Of a DNA stretch of 19,437 nucleotides, positions 8,477-16,705 are shown in pieces. Source of the stretch: Aquificales bacterium (GTDB lineage: Bacteria; Aquificota; Aquificia; Aquificales; QOAS01); assembly GCA_027035985.1 (NCBI GenBank), contig JALVTI010000149.1, forward strand, positions 1 to 19,437, given 5' to 3'. Numbering within the stretch: the first letter of the stretch is position 1; every line of letters starts with the position of its first letter. The notes under the pieces are model-generated. The model saw only the letters and a list, made by a program, of their open reading frames with translations. It ran no database searches and had not been told where the DNA came from. Made by a program: the position numbers and the translations under genes.

Positions 8477-9081
8477 AATTTAAATTTGAAATCGATATAA
8501 ATATCTTGAACGATAGGTTCGTCTATCGGTGCAAATCTTAGATTTTTAACAAATTGTAAAATGGCTTCATCGACCTTTGGATTTCCGCTCCTTTTGAGTA
8601 AAACGGCATTAATAACCCTTCCGTCGGGAAGAACCGTTATTTTAACCTCTACAGGTGCGGGAGGATATTCCACCTTTAGGGGGTTTATGGGGGGTATATA
8701 GATAACTTTCCTATTTGTGGATAGTTTAACTTTCCCACCTTTGGATAATCTAGCCTGGGCTTTGGAGGTTATTTTCTTAAAAACAAGTTGATACTCTTGC
8801 TTAACAACGGGTATTAACTCCGAAATTAGGGAAGGTTTTTTGTTCGTTTTTCCTTTTTGTGTTTCTTTCGAGGATTTTCCCGATGAGGTATATGCGTTTG
8901 TTCCTCTTTGATTGTTTGTTTGTTTTAATTCTACCTTTTGAACTTTTAGATTTACAACTAAAGGTGAATAGTAGGTTTTTGTCCCTTTAAAGGCGTTCTC
9001 AAGCGCTTTTCCTACCCAATAGGAGTAGATGGAAAAAAGTATAAGGTTGACTACGAAGGATATGGTTAAATATCTGACCAT
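8473..9081 (-). CDS. TonB C-terminal-domain protein (periplasmic energy-transducer type)
   Basis: Protein of 202 aa with one N-terminal membrane helix (residues about 4-22), a polar low-complexity linker rich in Asn, Ser, Lys and Thr (50-85), a helical stretch, and a TonB C-terminal domain at about 135-200. The domain shows YPPAPVEVKITVLPDGRV, an AVLLKRSGNPKVDEAIL helix and the closing VKNLRFAPI. TonB proteins couple the inner-membrane proton gradient, through ExbB/ExbD, to outer-membrane receptors. No exbB/exbD or receptor is nearby. The linker is short and lacks the usual Pro-Lys/Pro-Glu repeats, so it may serve another envelope function. It is transcribed divergently from tamB across only 32 bp and meets the DUF3108-like gene tail to tail with a four-base overlap. 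The ATG at 9081 has no clear ribosome site. Confidence 0.8.
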   Translation of the reverse strand: MVRYLTISFVVNLILFSIYSYWVGKALENAFKGTKTYYSPLVVNLKVQKVELKQTNNQRGTNAYTSSGKSSKETQKGKTNKKPSLISELIPVVKQEYQLVFKKITSKAQARLSKGGKVKLSTNRKVIYIPPINPLKVEYPPAPVEVKITVLPDGRVINAVLLKRSGNPKVDEAILQFVKNLRFAPIDEPIVQDIYIDFKFKF

Positions 9082-9113
9082 TTGTAGTTTAATGTTAAGG
9101 ACGTTGACCCAAA

Positions 9114-12100
9114 ATGAGGTTAACAGTTGCTTTTATATTGCTGGTCATCCTTTTTAGCCTTTTCATCAAGCTTCAACCTTTTTTGGAGATAAAAGGTTTT
9201 TCCGCCGAAGGCGGCTTAGGGTTTCAACTTTTAAAGTTCCACTTTGGGAATTTTTCGCTAACGGTAGCGGATGCCAAATATAGGTGGGGTAAGGGACTAT
9301 CTATAGGTGTTTTAGCCGTAGAAGTACCCAATCCTCCACCCTCTTATGTGGAAACCGTTGAGAAACCTAATTACCTCCTTTTGAGGCAATCGATAGAAAA
9401 ATTTTTAAATTTTTTTGATTATATTCCCTTCCCAATAAAGGTTAAGGATGCGTATTTTCTTTTTGGAGAAAACTCTTTAAACCTTTACGATTTGGGAATT
9501 TCAAAAGGAAATATTTCCGTTAGGTATGGAGAGCTTTTTCTTCCAAATAATGGGGTTTTTATTTTGGAAAACCTTTCTTTGTCGGGAAGTAATTTCTATG
9601 CAATTTTTTCGGGAAAGTATCGCTGGAACAACTTAAGCGGCGATTTAGTTCTATCTTTAGACCCTAAATCGGGAAAAATACAATTTTCCTCCTCCAATAG
9701 TTTTGAAAAAAAGAAATTTCTTTTAAAGGGAAATCTGTTTTTAACTAAGTATCCTTATGGATTTTTATTTATTGATTACCCTTTTGGTAAAGTTAAATCC
9801 CTTTTCCATTTAAAGGATTTCCTTTTAAATGTTTCCTTAAGGGGGAATTTAAAGTTCTTAAATTATTCAATCCGCGGATTGATTGAATTTTTTCCCTTTC
9901 CGCATTATCAATTTGAAGGTTCTTTAAGAAATCTATGCGGTAGAACTATCGAATACACCTTAATTGGAGATGAAAAAAAGATAGGTTTAGCCATTTTAGA
10001 TATTAAGGATAGGGGGTATATATCCTTAAATGTTCCTTTTAAAAGTTCAGTATTGGCTTTGGGAGAATTGAATGGAGGGTTTTTAAAGTTTTTTGGAAAA
10101 ACCGAAAAGTGGAATTTTATTGTTAAAAATGTCAACCTATTGGATTTTTGTGGGTTTTCTTTAAAGGATTTTAGTTTGGATGCAAAAGGTTTAAAAGATA
10201 CAGTTAGAGGAACTTTAAATTATTCCAAAATAAACTATAGGTGGTTCACCCTTTACAAACAAAATCTAAAATTTTCATTCTCCGCGGAAAGGAAGTTTCT
10301 CGAATTAACCGGAGCCTTAAAGGGAACTTTATCCTCTTATGATGGAGTTTTTTGGGGTTATCTTTCGGGTAAATTAGGAATTAATGAAAAAATTTTAGTC
10401 TTTAATCTTCCTCAAATAGACATATTTAGGGGTTTTGAAACAACAAAACTCAAACTGTGGTTACAAAAGCTTTCTTGGAAGGCAATAAATTTAAGAAATA
10501 TTCACATTTATTCCCTTGTAAGGAAGAATTTCTTGAAAACAACATTAAGTGGAAATGTGGAGGGACACATACTTTACTCGGAAGGTAAGTATCTATCAAA
10601 CCTTAAATTGTGGTTTTTCTATGGGGGTAAACCCTATAAACTTACCCTTTACGGAAGAGGAACACAAAAAGAGGGAAATGGAAAATTATCTTTGGAAGAC
10701 TTATCTTTCACTTGGTCGTATCAAAAGAGGTTCAAAACATATTATTTTTCCCACAAAGGTCAATATAAGTTTCTAACATTTGGTGGAAAAGTTCTTTTTG
10801 GAACCAAACGGGTAGAGTTTTGGGAAACCCTACAAATAGAGCCAAATCCGACGGGGATAACGGGAGTTCTAAACTTTATAGGGGAAGGGGATAGGAACCT
10901 GTTTCATTTGAAGGGAACAATTTTACCTTTCTGCCTTGCCCTAACGGGGGAAAAGATAGCCTGTTTTAAAACCGGCGAATTTGAAAAAAATAATAGAAAC
11001 ATTTACCTGCATTTGGAAAGTATAAAAAATTTCCCTGTATATGCATCGATAAATTTTAGACTCTTAAAGTTTAAGAAACTCTTTTTGAGAACACTTTTTA
11101 AGTTTAGAAACGATTTTATCAATAGTTTTATAACTTCTTATGGATTCTATTTGGAAAAACCTAAGGAAATAGTTATCCCATTTAAATTTGAGGGAGATAT
11201 TTCGTCGTTGCCGAAAAATCTATTTTGGATTTATACCACCGAATTAGACCTATTTTCGGTTTATTTTTACAAACCTTTAAAGGTTTATTTAACTTCACAG
11301 ATTAACAAAGGAGTCTTTTTTTCTTTAATAGGTTTATCCGATGCTTTTTCGAAAACACTTTACGGGTCGGCTTCTGTACTTTTGAAAAGTGGAGTTTTTA
11401 AAGCGGATCTGGACTTTTCCGAATTACCACTTCGGGCAAATATTTCTAACTTTTTGAGGGGGTATTTAAATACAGCTTTAAACCTACGAGTGGAAAAAAG
11501 AGAAAAGACTTTTTCCGTCAAAGGAGTGGTTCTCTCCGGTGGTTTCCTAAAGGTGATTTCATATAAATTCCCTTCATCCCCTTCCGGAGGAGGTGAAAGT
11601 AAAAATTTACCTTTAAAGGTTAATTTGGAATTTTTTTCTTCGGAACCACTGTATGTGGAAACACCCGATGGTAAATTTACCCTAAACTACAGGGGAAAGG
11701 TTGTAGGGAAAACAGTTAAAGCAACGGTGGAAATAGCGTATGGGGAGCTGAAATTCTTGGGAAAGACCTTCTATATTCACGGTGGAGAAATAGATATCGT
11801 GGGAAATAAAGTCTATTTGGACATTCCTATGACCTATTACGCTCCCGAAAGAACTATCTACTTAAGGATATACGGAAATCTTCCGTGGAATAATCTAAAA
11901 GTTGAAATCTATTCAACGCCTCCAGCTCCTAAAGAGGAGTTGCTTGCAGCTTTAATATCGGGGGGAGGGACTGCCGGTATTGCTTCCAATCTGCCTTTGG
12001 CAAAGGTTTTGCTTCAAGGGGCAACTATGGGATTGGTGGGAGTGGTTAATAAACTCTCCTCTTCATTAATTAGTGGAGTTAGCATTAAATTTGAACCCTC

Positions 12101-12326
12101 ATTCGACCCTACCACCGGTTTTGCAATAGGGGTGGATATAGAAAAACAATTTGACGATTTTGCCACAATAGGTTATCACTGGTTCCCCTCGTCCAATCCG
12201 AAAACGACGTACTTATGGGGAGCGATGAAATTCCTATACAACACCTATCTGAGGGGTGTGAGATATTCCGATGGGTCAAATTCTCTCCTTTTAAGGTTTG
12301 CGAAAGAATTCGGTCTCCCCTTCTGA
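9114..12326 (+). CDS. tamB: TamB-family translocation and assembly protein (DUF490)
   Basis: Protein of 1070 aa. TamB/AsmA-like proteins bridge the inner and outer membranes and are implicated in outer-membrane protein assembly and lipid transport. Residues 1-17 form the inner-membrane anchor. Most of the chain is a long run of short beta strands, as expected for the hydrophobic-groove beta-taco fold. The C-terminal part, from about residue 815, matches the TamB domain: SSEPLYVETPDGKFTLNYRG, GELKFLGKTFYIHGGEI, YLRIYGNLPWNNLKVEIYS, PAPKEELLAALISGGG, and FEPSFDPTTGFAIGVDIEKQ near the end. It is shorter than the enterobacterial protein (about 1250 aa). No tamA/bamA partner is in the window. Codon use is AT-rich. 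The downstream nusB starts 30 bp later and is probably co-transcribed. ATG 9114 has no evident Shine-Dalgarno. Confidence 0.85.
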   Translation: MRLTVAFILLVILFSLFIKLQPFLEIKGFSAEGGLGFQLLKFHFGNFSLTVADAKYRWGKGLSIGVLAVEVPNPPPSYVETVEKPNYLLLRQSIEKFLNFFDYIPFPIKVKDAYFLFGENSLNLYDLGISKGNISVRYGELFLPNNGVFILENLSLSGSNFYAIFSGKYRWNNLSGDLVLSLDPKSGKIQFSSSNSFEKKKFLLKGNLFLTKYPYGFLFIDYPFGKVKSLFHLKDFLLNVSLRGNLKFLNYSIRGLIEFFPFPHYQFEGSLRNLCGRTIEYTLIGDEKKIGLAILDIKDRGYISLNVPFKSSVLALGELNGGFLKFFGKTEKWNFIVKNVNLLDFCGFSLKDFSLDAKGLKDTVRGTLNYSKINYRWFTLYKQNLKFSFSAERKFLELTGALKGTLSSYDGVFWGYLSGKLGINEKILVFNLPQIDIFRGFETTKLKLWLQKLSWKAINLRNIHIYSLVRKNFLKTTLSGNVEGHILYSEGKYLSNLKLWFFYGGKPYKLTLYGRGTQKEGNGKLSLEDLSFTWSYQKRFKTYYFSHKGQYKFLTFGGKVLFGTKRVEFWETLQIEPNPTGITGVLNFIGEGDRNLFHLKGTILPFCLALTGEKIACFKTGEFEKNNRNIYLHLESIKNFPVYASINFRLLKFKKLFLRTLFKFRNDFINSFITSYGFYLEKPKEIVIPFKFEGDISSLPKNLFWIYTTELDLFSVYFYKPLKVYLTSQINKGVFFSLIGLSDAFSKTLYGSASVLLKSGVFKADLDFSELPLRANISNFLRGYLNTALNLRVEKREKTFSVKGVVLSGGFLKVISYKFPSSPSGGGESKNLPLKVNLEFFSSEPLYVETPDGKFTLNYRGKVVGKTVKATVEIAYGELKFLGKTFYIHGGEIDIVGNKVYLDIPMTYYAPERTIYLRIYGNLPWNNLKVEIYSTPPAPKEELLAALISGGGTAGIASNLPLAKVLLQGATMGLVGVVNKLSSSLISGVSIKFEPSFDPTTGFAIGVDIEKQFDDFATIGYHWFPSSNPKTTYLWGAMKFLYNTYLRGVRYSDGSNSLLLRFAKEFGLPF

Positions 12327-12356
12327 GGGGAAGACTTAATATTTAGAGATTTTGCG

Positions 12357-13295
12357 ATGAGATTTAGGAAGTATTCAAGAAAGCACGCCTTTAACATCCT
12401 ATACCAGTGGGATATAACCGGCGAACCGCTCGAGGAGGTGAAAAAGAATTATTGGAAACACCTCGAGGAGGTTTACAAAAACGCTGCAAACCTCGCGGAG
12501 GATTTGCTGAGGCGGATAGAAAGCGGTGAGGATGTAAACGTCGAACTCTATTCGAAAAAGTTTGAAACCCTCGCCGACGAGGAGATAATGGCGGAACGCC
12601 TCCGCAAAAAGCTTTATACCGTCTACCTCCTGCTGAAGGCGGCGGAAGAATTTCATAACTTCACCCTGACCTTTACCGGGTGGATTAGCGAGCGTTCCCG
12701 CGCAAAGTTGCAAAAGGCTAAGGAGATACTCGCGGAGATAAAGCGTATTTTGGAAACCGTAAAGGGGATAAACGGCGAGGATAGGGAACGTATAGAGGAG
12801 TTGGAAAAATTTGTCCTCGGGGTGGAGGAGAACCCGCCCCAGGATTTCGACACCCTGAGGGAGTTGGAGGAGAGGTTCCGCCAAAAGGTTTTCGAACTCT
12901 CCAAAACCTATTTGGGGGAGATAAAAGATTTCGCCACCAAACGGGTCAACGAGGATATGGGGGAGATAAAGGAGTATGCGGAGAAACTTCTAAACGCCTA
13001 CAAAGAACATCAGATAGAGGTCGACAGCACCATAGAGGAGTTTCTAAAGGACTGGACTCTCGACAGCCTCGGGAGCGTTGAGAGGAACCTCCTAAGGCTC
13101 GGAACTGCGGAGTTTATGTATGTGGGCGTTCAAGACCCCGGTAGGGCTTTCAACGACTACATAGACTTTGCAAAGGCTTTCGTGGGCAAGAAAGCGGCTA
13201 AGTTTGTAAACGGCGTCCTATCGGCTATTTACAACAAAAAGGTCGCCGCAAAAGGTGGGGAGACAAAAGAAAACCCTTCGGAAGGAGAGGGTTAA
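12357..13295 (+). CDS. nusB: NusB-type antitermination factor with a large helical insertion
   Basis: NusB, with NusE/S10, binds boxA RNA and supports rRNA antitermination. Family members are about 140-150 aa; this one is 312 aa. The N-terminus (RKYSRKHAFNILYQWDITGE, residues 4-23) and the C-terminal core (VDSTIEEFLKDWTLDSLGSV at 222-241, ERNLLRLGTAEFMY, DPGRAFNDYIDFAKAF, KKAAKFVNGVLSAIY ending at 292) are typical. The extra residues, about 36-200, are rich in Glu, Lys, Leu and Arg and look like long amphipathic helices. A charged tail follows residue 297. The frame is open throughout and composition does not change at the insert borders, so this is not a frameshift artefact. It follows tamB by 30 bp and is followed by a hairpin with a T-rich tail. 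The effect of the insert on boxA or S10 binding is unknown. Confidence 0.88.
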   Translation: MRFRKYSRKHAFNILYQWDITGEPLEEVKKNYWKHLEEVYKNAANLAEDLLRRIESGEDVNVELYSKKFETLADEEIMAERLRKKLYTVYLLLKAAEEFHNFTLTFTGWISERSRAKLQKAKEILAEIKRILETVKGINGEDRERIEELEKFVLGVEENPPQDFDTLRELEERFRQKVFELSKTYLGEIKDFATKRVNEDMGEIKEYAEKLLNAYKEHQIEVDSTIEEFLKDWTLDSLGSVERNLLRLGTAEFMYVGVQDPGRAFNDYIDFAKAFVGKKAAKFVNGVLSAIYNKKVAAKGGETKENPSEGEG

Positions 13296-13306
13296 TATCT
13301 CCCTTT

Positions 13307-13340
13307 AAGGGGATTTTTTGATTTATCCCCTTTTAGGTTT
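13307..13340 (+). terminator. Hairpin between convergent nusB and radA, likely nusB terminator
   Basis: Perfect inverted repeat AAGGGGAT / ATCCCCTT (13307-13314 and 13325-13332) with a ten-base T-rich loop, followed by TTAGGTTTT. It lies between the 3' ends of nusB and radA. The tail favours termination on the plus strand. The minus-strand side is followed by AAAGGGAG and is a weaker candidate. Confidence 0.55.
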
Positions 13341-14701
13341 TAAATAACCGCCTCCAGGAGTTCCCTTATGTGGGAGTACCCCTCCACCTTCGGATTTTGG
13401 AGTTCTTGGGCAACGCTTTTGGGGGTTAGAATTCGGTTAAATCCGAAGCGCTCCGCCTCCTTAACCCTCGCCTCGGCAAAGTAGACGTTTCTAAGCTCCC
13501 CCGTTAATCCCAACTCCCCGAAGACCGCCACATCGGGGGGTATCGGCTTGTTCTTCGCCGAAGAGGCTATGGCGAGCGCCACCGCCGCATCGATACCCGG
13601 CTCGTCCACCTCCATACCTCCGACGATATTTACGAAAACGTCCTTATCGCGGAGGAAGATATTTGCCTCCTTTTCGAGGACGGCAAGTATCAGGTTTAAC
13701 CGGTTGGGGTTAAAACCCTCGCTCCTCCTCTGGGGGGTTGCGTAAACGGAGGGTAAGACCAACGCCTGGATTTCCAACAAAACCGGTTTAGTCCCCTCGG
13801 TGTAGGGAAAGACTACCGTTCCCGCTCTGTCGGCATTCCTTTCGGAGATAAAGAACGCCGAGGGTTCGGGAATCTCCTCCAAACCGAAGGAGGTCATCTT
13901 AAAGACCGCCACCTCACCCGAAGGTCCAAATCTGTTTTTTACCACCTTTAGGATGCGGTAGAAACTGCCCCTCTCTCCCTCGAATTGGAGAACGGTATCG
14001 ACTATATGCTCCAACACCTTGGGACCCGCGATTTGCCCCTCTTTGTTCACGTGCCCCACCACGAAGGCTGTCGCGTCGTTTCTCTTCGCAAACTCCGTAA
14101 TGCGGTAGGTGACCTCCCTAACCTGCGAGACGCTCCCCGCCGAACTCTCCAGCTCCCCCGAAAAGACCGTCTGCACCGAGTCGAGTATTAGGATGTCGGG
14201 TTTTAGTTCCTCGGCAACCTCCTCTATCCGCTCCAGAAGGGTTTCCGAAAAGACAACGAGATTGTCGCTCAAAGCCCCGAGCCGCTTGGCGCGGAGGTAT
14301 ATCTGATTCACACTCTCCTCTCCGCTGATGTAGAGAACCTTTTTCCCCTTACCGGCGAGGGAGTGGGATAGTTGAAGTAAAAGGGTGGACTTCCCTATAC
14401 CTGGTTCCCCCGCTATTAGTGCGACCTGACCCTTTACCAATCCCCCGCCGAGGGCGTTGTCGAAGACCTTTATCCCCGACGGGAAGCGGATATATTCGAC
14501 CTCCTCCGCTTGGGTTATGGGAATGGGCTTACTATTGGCGGATAGGAAGTTTAAAACGTTCCTACTTTTGGTCTTTACCTGCGGGACTTCGACCTCTTCA
14601 GTGAAGGTGTTCCACCCCCCGCAGGAGGGGCATCTACCCAACCACCTACCGCTTTGATATCCGCACTCGGAGCAGATGTAAACGGTCTTTTTCTTCGCCA
14701 C
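13340..14701 (-). CDS. radA: DNA repair protein RadA (Sms)
   Basis: RadA/Sms is a hexameric RecA-like ATPase that promotes branch migration during recombination. The 453-aa protein has the N-terminal C4 zinc finger (Cys10, Cys13, Cys24, Cys27), Walker A GEPGIGKS (98-105), the Walker B region ILILDSVQT (169-177), the RadA signature KNRFG (255-259), and a C-terminal Lon-like domain with VNIVGGMEVDEPGIDAAVAL (357-376). Length is standard. The start is GTG at 14701 (MAKKKTVYICSECG), with GAAG just upstream. It is downstream of the LeuT-type gene on the same strand but separated from it by a strong terminator, so a promoter of its own or read-through is required. It converges on nusB. Confidence 0.96.
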   Translation of the reverse strand: MAKKKTVYICSECGYQSGRWLGRCPSCGGWNTFTEEVEVPQVKTKSRNVLNFLSANSKPIPITQAEEVEYIRFPSGIKVFDNALGGGLVKGQVALIAGEPGIGKSTLLLQLSHSLAGKGKKVLYISGEESVNQIYLRAKRLGALSDNLVVFSETLLERIEEVAEELKPDILILDSVQTVFSGELESSAGSVSQVREVTYRITEFAKRNDATAFVVGHVNKEGQIAGPKVLEHIVDTVLQFEGERGSFYRILKVVKNRFGPSGEVAVFKMTSFGLEEIPEPSAFFISERNADRAGTVVFPYTEGTKPVLLEIQALVLPSVYATPQRRSEGFNPNRLNLILAVLEKEANIFLRDKDVFVNIVGGMEVDEPGIDAAVALAIASSAKNKPIPPDVAVFGELGLTGELRNVYFAEARVKEAERFGFNRILTPKSVAQELQNPKVEGYSHIRELLEAVI

Positions 14702-14720
14702 CTTCGGGAAAAATTAAAGG

Positions 14721-14741
14721 AAAAAACCCCCAAAGGGGGGG
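14721..14741 (-). terminator. Intrinsic terminator after the LeuT-type gene
   Basis: On the minus strand a GC-only stem (CCCCC paired with GGGGG, loop TTT) is followed by TTTTTT. It lies between the stop at 14760 and the radA start at 14701. The plus-strand copy is also followed by a T-run, so it may work in both directions. Confidence 0.85.
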
Positions 14742-14759
14742 AATTTTTTTTGTAAAAAA

Positions 14760-16616
14760 TCAAACGGAAGATTGGGCTCTACGCCTGTCGGCGATAAAGA
14801 CCAGTATGGCGAGGAATACATAGAGAGCCAAGAGGTAGAAGCGGGCTATCCACTGCACCACGTTGGTATGTCCCAATCCGCTTAGGAGATTGTTCGCTAT
14901 GAAGCCTATTAGGAGGACAAGGAGAAATAGGGGGGTTATATAGCGAACGATGTAGTAGTAGATTTGGGGAACCCTTATCAGACCCCCGCGGTTAATCTCC
15001 TCCCAAGCCTTTTTGGCGTCGTAAATCCAGTAAAAGAGGATTACCTCGAAGAGTCCGAGCACTATAACGAAGAAGGTGCCAGCCCAAAAGTCGAGTTCGT
15101 CGAGAAAGCCCGCAAGGAATACCACTGCCTGCGCGCCGACGAATACGATGAGTGCCGTTAGGAATACCGCCGTTTTACGGCTAAAACCGAACTCGTCCTC
15201 GAGGAAGGCTATCATCGGTTGAAGTATCGCGACCGAAGAGGTAACCCCCGCTATAAAGAGGAGGAAGAACCACAGAAATCCGAAGAACTGCCCCGCCTCC
15301 ATATTGGAGAAGATAGCGGGCAAACTCACGAAACCGAGGTTAAACGCTCCCTGTTTGGCGATAAGTATGGCGTTGGCAACCCCGAAAAAGGCGACAGCCG
15401 CGGGTATGGCAATGGAGGCTCCGAGGATAACTTCGGCAAACTCGTTTAGGGAAGCCGCCGCCAATCCCGATAGGGCTATATCCTGGTCTCTGCGAACGTA
15501 GGATGCGTAGGTGATAATCGCACCGAAACCGAGACTTAGGGTGAAAAAGATTTGTCCCACGGCGGCAATCCAGACGTTGGGGTCTTTAAGTTTGCCCCAA
15601 TCGGGGTTCCAAAGGAAATCCAACCCCTGGACGGAACTCCTCTTGGGAACGGTTAAGACCGCTTGGAGGTTTTCAAATCCCTTTGTCTCCCCCTTGGTGG
15701 AGACGGTTACGTTCTTAGCCTCCAACAGCAGTTGGTCGTAGGAAATAACCTTTTCCCCTTTGGGGGTTTTCAGGTGGATTTTTCCCCTATCGATGTAAAG
15801 CTCCACCTCGGTTTTACCCGCTTTGGGGGATACCTCCGCCAGGAGCTCACCCGAAACGGTTTTTAAATCCAAAACACCACCCTTGGGAACGGTTATGTCG
15901 AGTTTCCCGTTGTCGGCGACGAGTAGAATACTCTCGTTGGGGTTTTTCAAAACGAGCTGACCGGTTGGGATTTCGAGGGTCAAAACCCTAACCATCAGAA
16001 CGACGGCGATTACAAAGAGGGTGGGCATAGCCCATTTGACGAATTTCTCGATACCCCCCGATATACCCCTGTAGAGGATGTAGATATTTATGGCGAACGT
16101 CAGCAGGAAAAAGAGGTAAGCCCACAGGGAGGGTTCCATCAGCAATCCGCCGTGCGCTCCTATGTAGTTTGTAACGAAATCGACGAAGGGCTTCAGATAC
16201 TCGTTGGGGTCTTGGATACCCTGCTCCGGTTTGGGTGCCAATCCCAAGAGATACATAACCGAAAAGCCGAGTGTCCAACTCTCTATGTAGACGTAATAGG
16301 TGGCTACGACTAGGGGTATCCATATGCCGAGAACGCCTATGTATTTGGCTATCTTCTTCCTCCAGAGCATATAGAAGATTGCCGGGGTTGTTCCGTGTCC
16401 CTTTGAACCGCCGAGCCTTCCCATAGCCCATTCGGTCCACATGAGGGGGATACCGACTATCAGGAAGGCTATGAAGTAGGGAATCATAAACGCCCCGCCG
16501 CCGTGCTCTGTCGCCTGGTTGGGAAAGCGTAAGAAATTGCCGAGACCGACGGCGTTACCCGCCATCGCCAGAATTAGACCTATCCGCGTTTGCCAGTGCT
16601 CCCTGTTTACTCCCAT
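14760..16616 (-). CDS. LeuT-type sodium:amino-acid symporter (NSS family) with extra domain in extracellular loop 3
   Basis: Sodium-coupled amino-acid transporter of 618 aa with 12 predicted helices, very like Aquifex aeolicus LeuT (about 519 aa). Substrate and ion ligands known from LeuT are present: Asn21, Ala22, Gly24-Gly26, Arg30, Tyr108, and, shifted by exactly 105, Phe358, Thr359, Ser361, Phe364, Asn391, Ala456, Thr459, Ser460 and Ile464 (LeuT Phe253, Thr254, Ser256, Phe259, Asn286, Ala351, Thr354, Ser355, Ile359). The intracellular-gate and C-terminal segments, such as AWEEINRGG, are also kept. A small aliphatic amino acid is the likely substrate. The extra sequence is about residues 219-329, between helices 5 and 6, which is outside the cell in LeuT topology. 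It is beta-rich with an internal repeat. ATG 16616 is preceded by CCTCCG, not a Shine-Dalgarno. It is divergent from the IleRS-half gene. Confidence 0.93.
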   Translation of the reverse strand: MGVNREHWQTRIGLILAMAGNAVGLGNFLRFPNQATEHGGGAFMIPYFIAFLIVGIPLMWTEWAMGRLGGSKGHGTTPAIFYMLWRKKIAKYIGVLGIWIPLVVATYYVYIESWTLGFSVMYLLGLAPKPEQGIQDPNEYLKPFVDFVTNYIGAHGGLLMEPSLWAYLFFLLTFAINIYILYRGISGGIEKFVKWAMPTLFVIAVVLMVRVLTLEIPTGQLVLKNPNESILLVADNGKLDITVPKGGVLDLKTVSGELLAEVSPKAGKTEVELYIDRGKIHLKTPKGEKVISYDQLLLEAKNVTVSTKGETKGFENLQAVLTVPKRSSVQGLDFLWNPDWGKLKDPNVWIAAVGQIFFTLSLGFGAIITYASYVRRDQDIALSGLAAASLNEFAEVILGASIAIPAAVAFFGVANAILIAKQGAFNLGFVSLPAIFSNMEAGQFFGFLWFFLLFIAGVTSSVAILQPMIAFLEDEFGFSRKTAVFLTALIVFVGAQAVVFLAGFLDELDFWAGTFFVIVLGLFEVILFYWIYDAKKAWEEINRGGLIRVPQIYYYIVRYITPLFLLVLLIGFIANNLLSGLGHTNVVQWIARFYLLALYVFLAILVFIADRRRAQSSV

Positions 16617-16643
16617 CGGAGGAATAAGGATATACGAGGAAAA

Positions 16644-16661
16644 CCTTTAAAAGTTTAAAGG
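16644..16661. promoter_or_regulatory. Perfect palindrome in the divergent transporter/IleRS promoter region
   Basis: CCTTTAAA-AG-TTTAAAGG is an 18-base inverted repeat with a two-base spacer. It is 27 bp upstream of the transporter start and 44 bp upstream of the IleRS-half start, within an 89-bp divergent intergenic region. Position and symmetry suit a dimeric-regulator operator. No T-run follows, so it is unlikely to be a terminator. No regulator is identified, and AT-rich palindromes of this size can arise by chance. Confidence 0.4.
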
Positions 16662-16705
16662 ATTGGGACTCCCCCTTAGGGTCGAACTTAAACTTAATCC
16701 TTTTA

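Noticed and set aside
12399..12884. 161-aa minus-strand frame opposite the NusB insertion, considered as evidence that the insert is really a separate gene
   Set aside because: The plus-strand NusB frame is continuous through it, helical and compositionally uniform; the antisense frame has no recognisable features.
15988..16440. 150-aa minus-strand frame in another phase of the transporter gene
   Set aside because: It is Arg-rich shadow sequence within a fully conserved LeuT-type frame.
16617..16705. Frameshift or undetected continuation of IleRS upstream of 16706
   Set aside because: The upstream codons in the same frame read LKDWDSPLGSNLNLILL, unlike the conserved IleRS segment, and only 89 bp separate it from a well-supported divergent gene, so the missing ~400 residues cannot be here.
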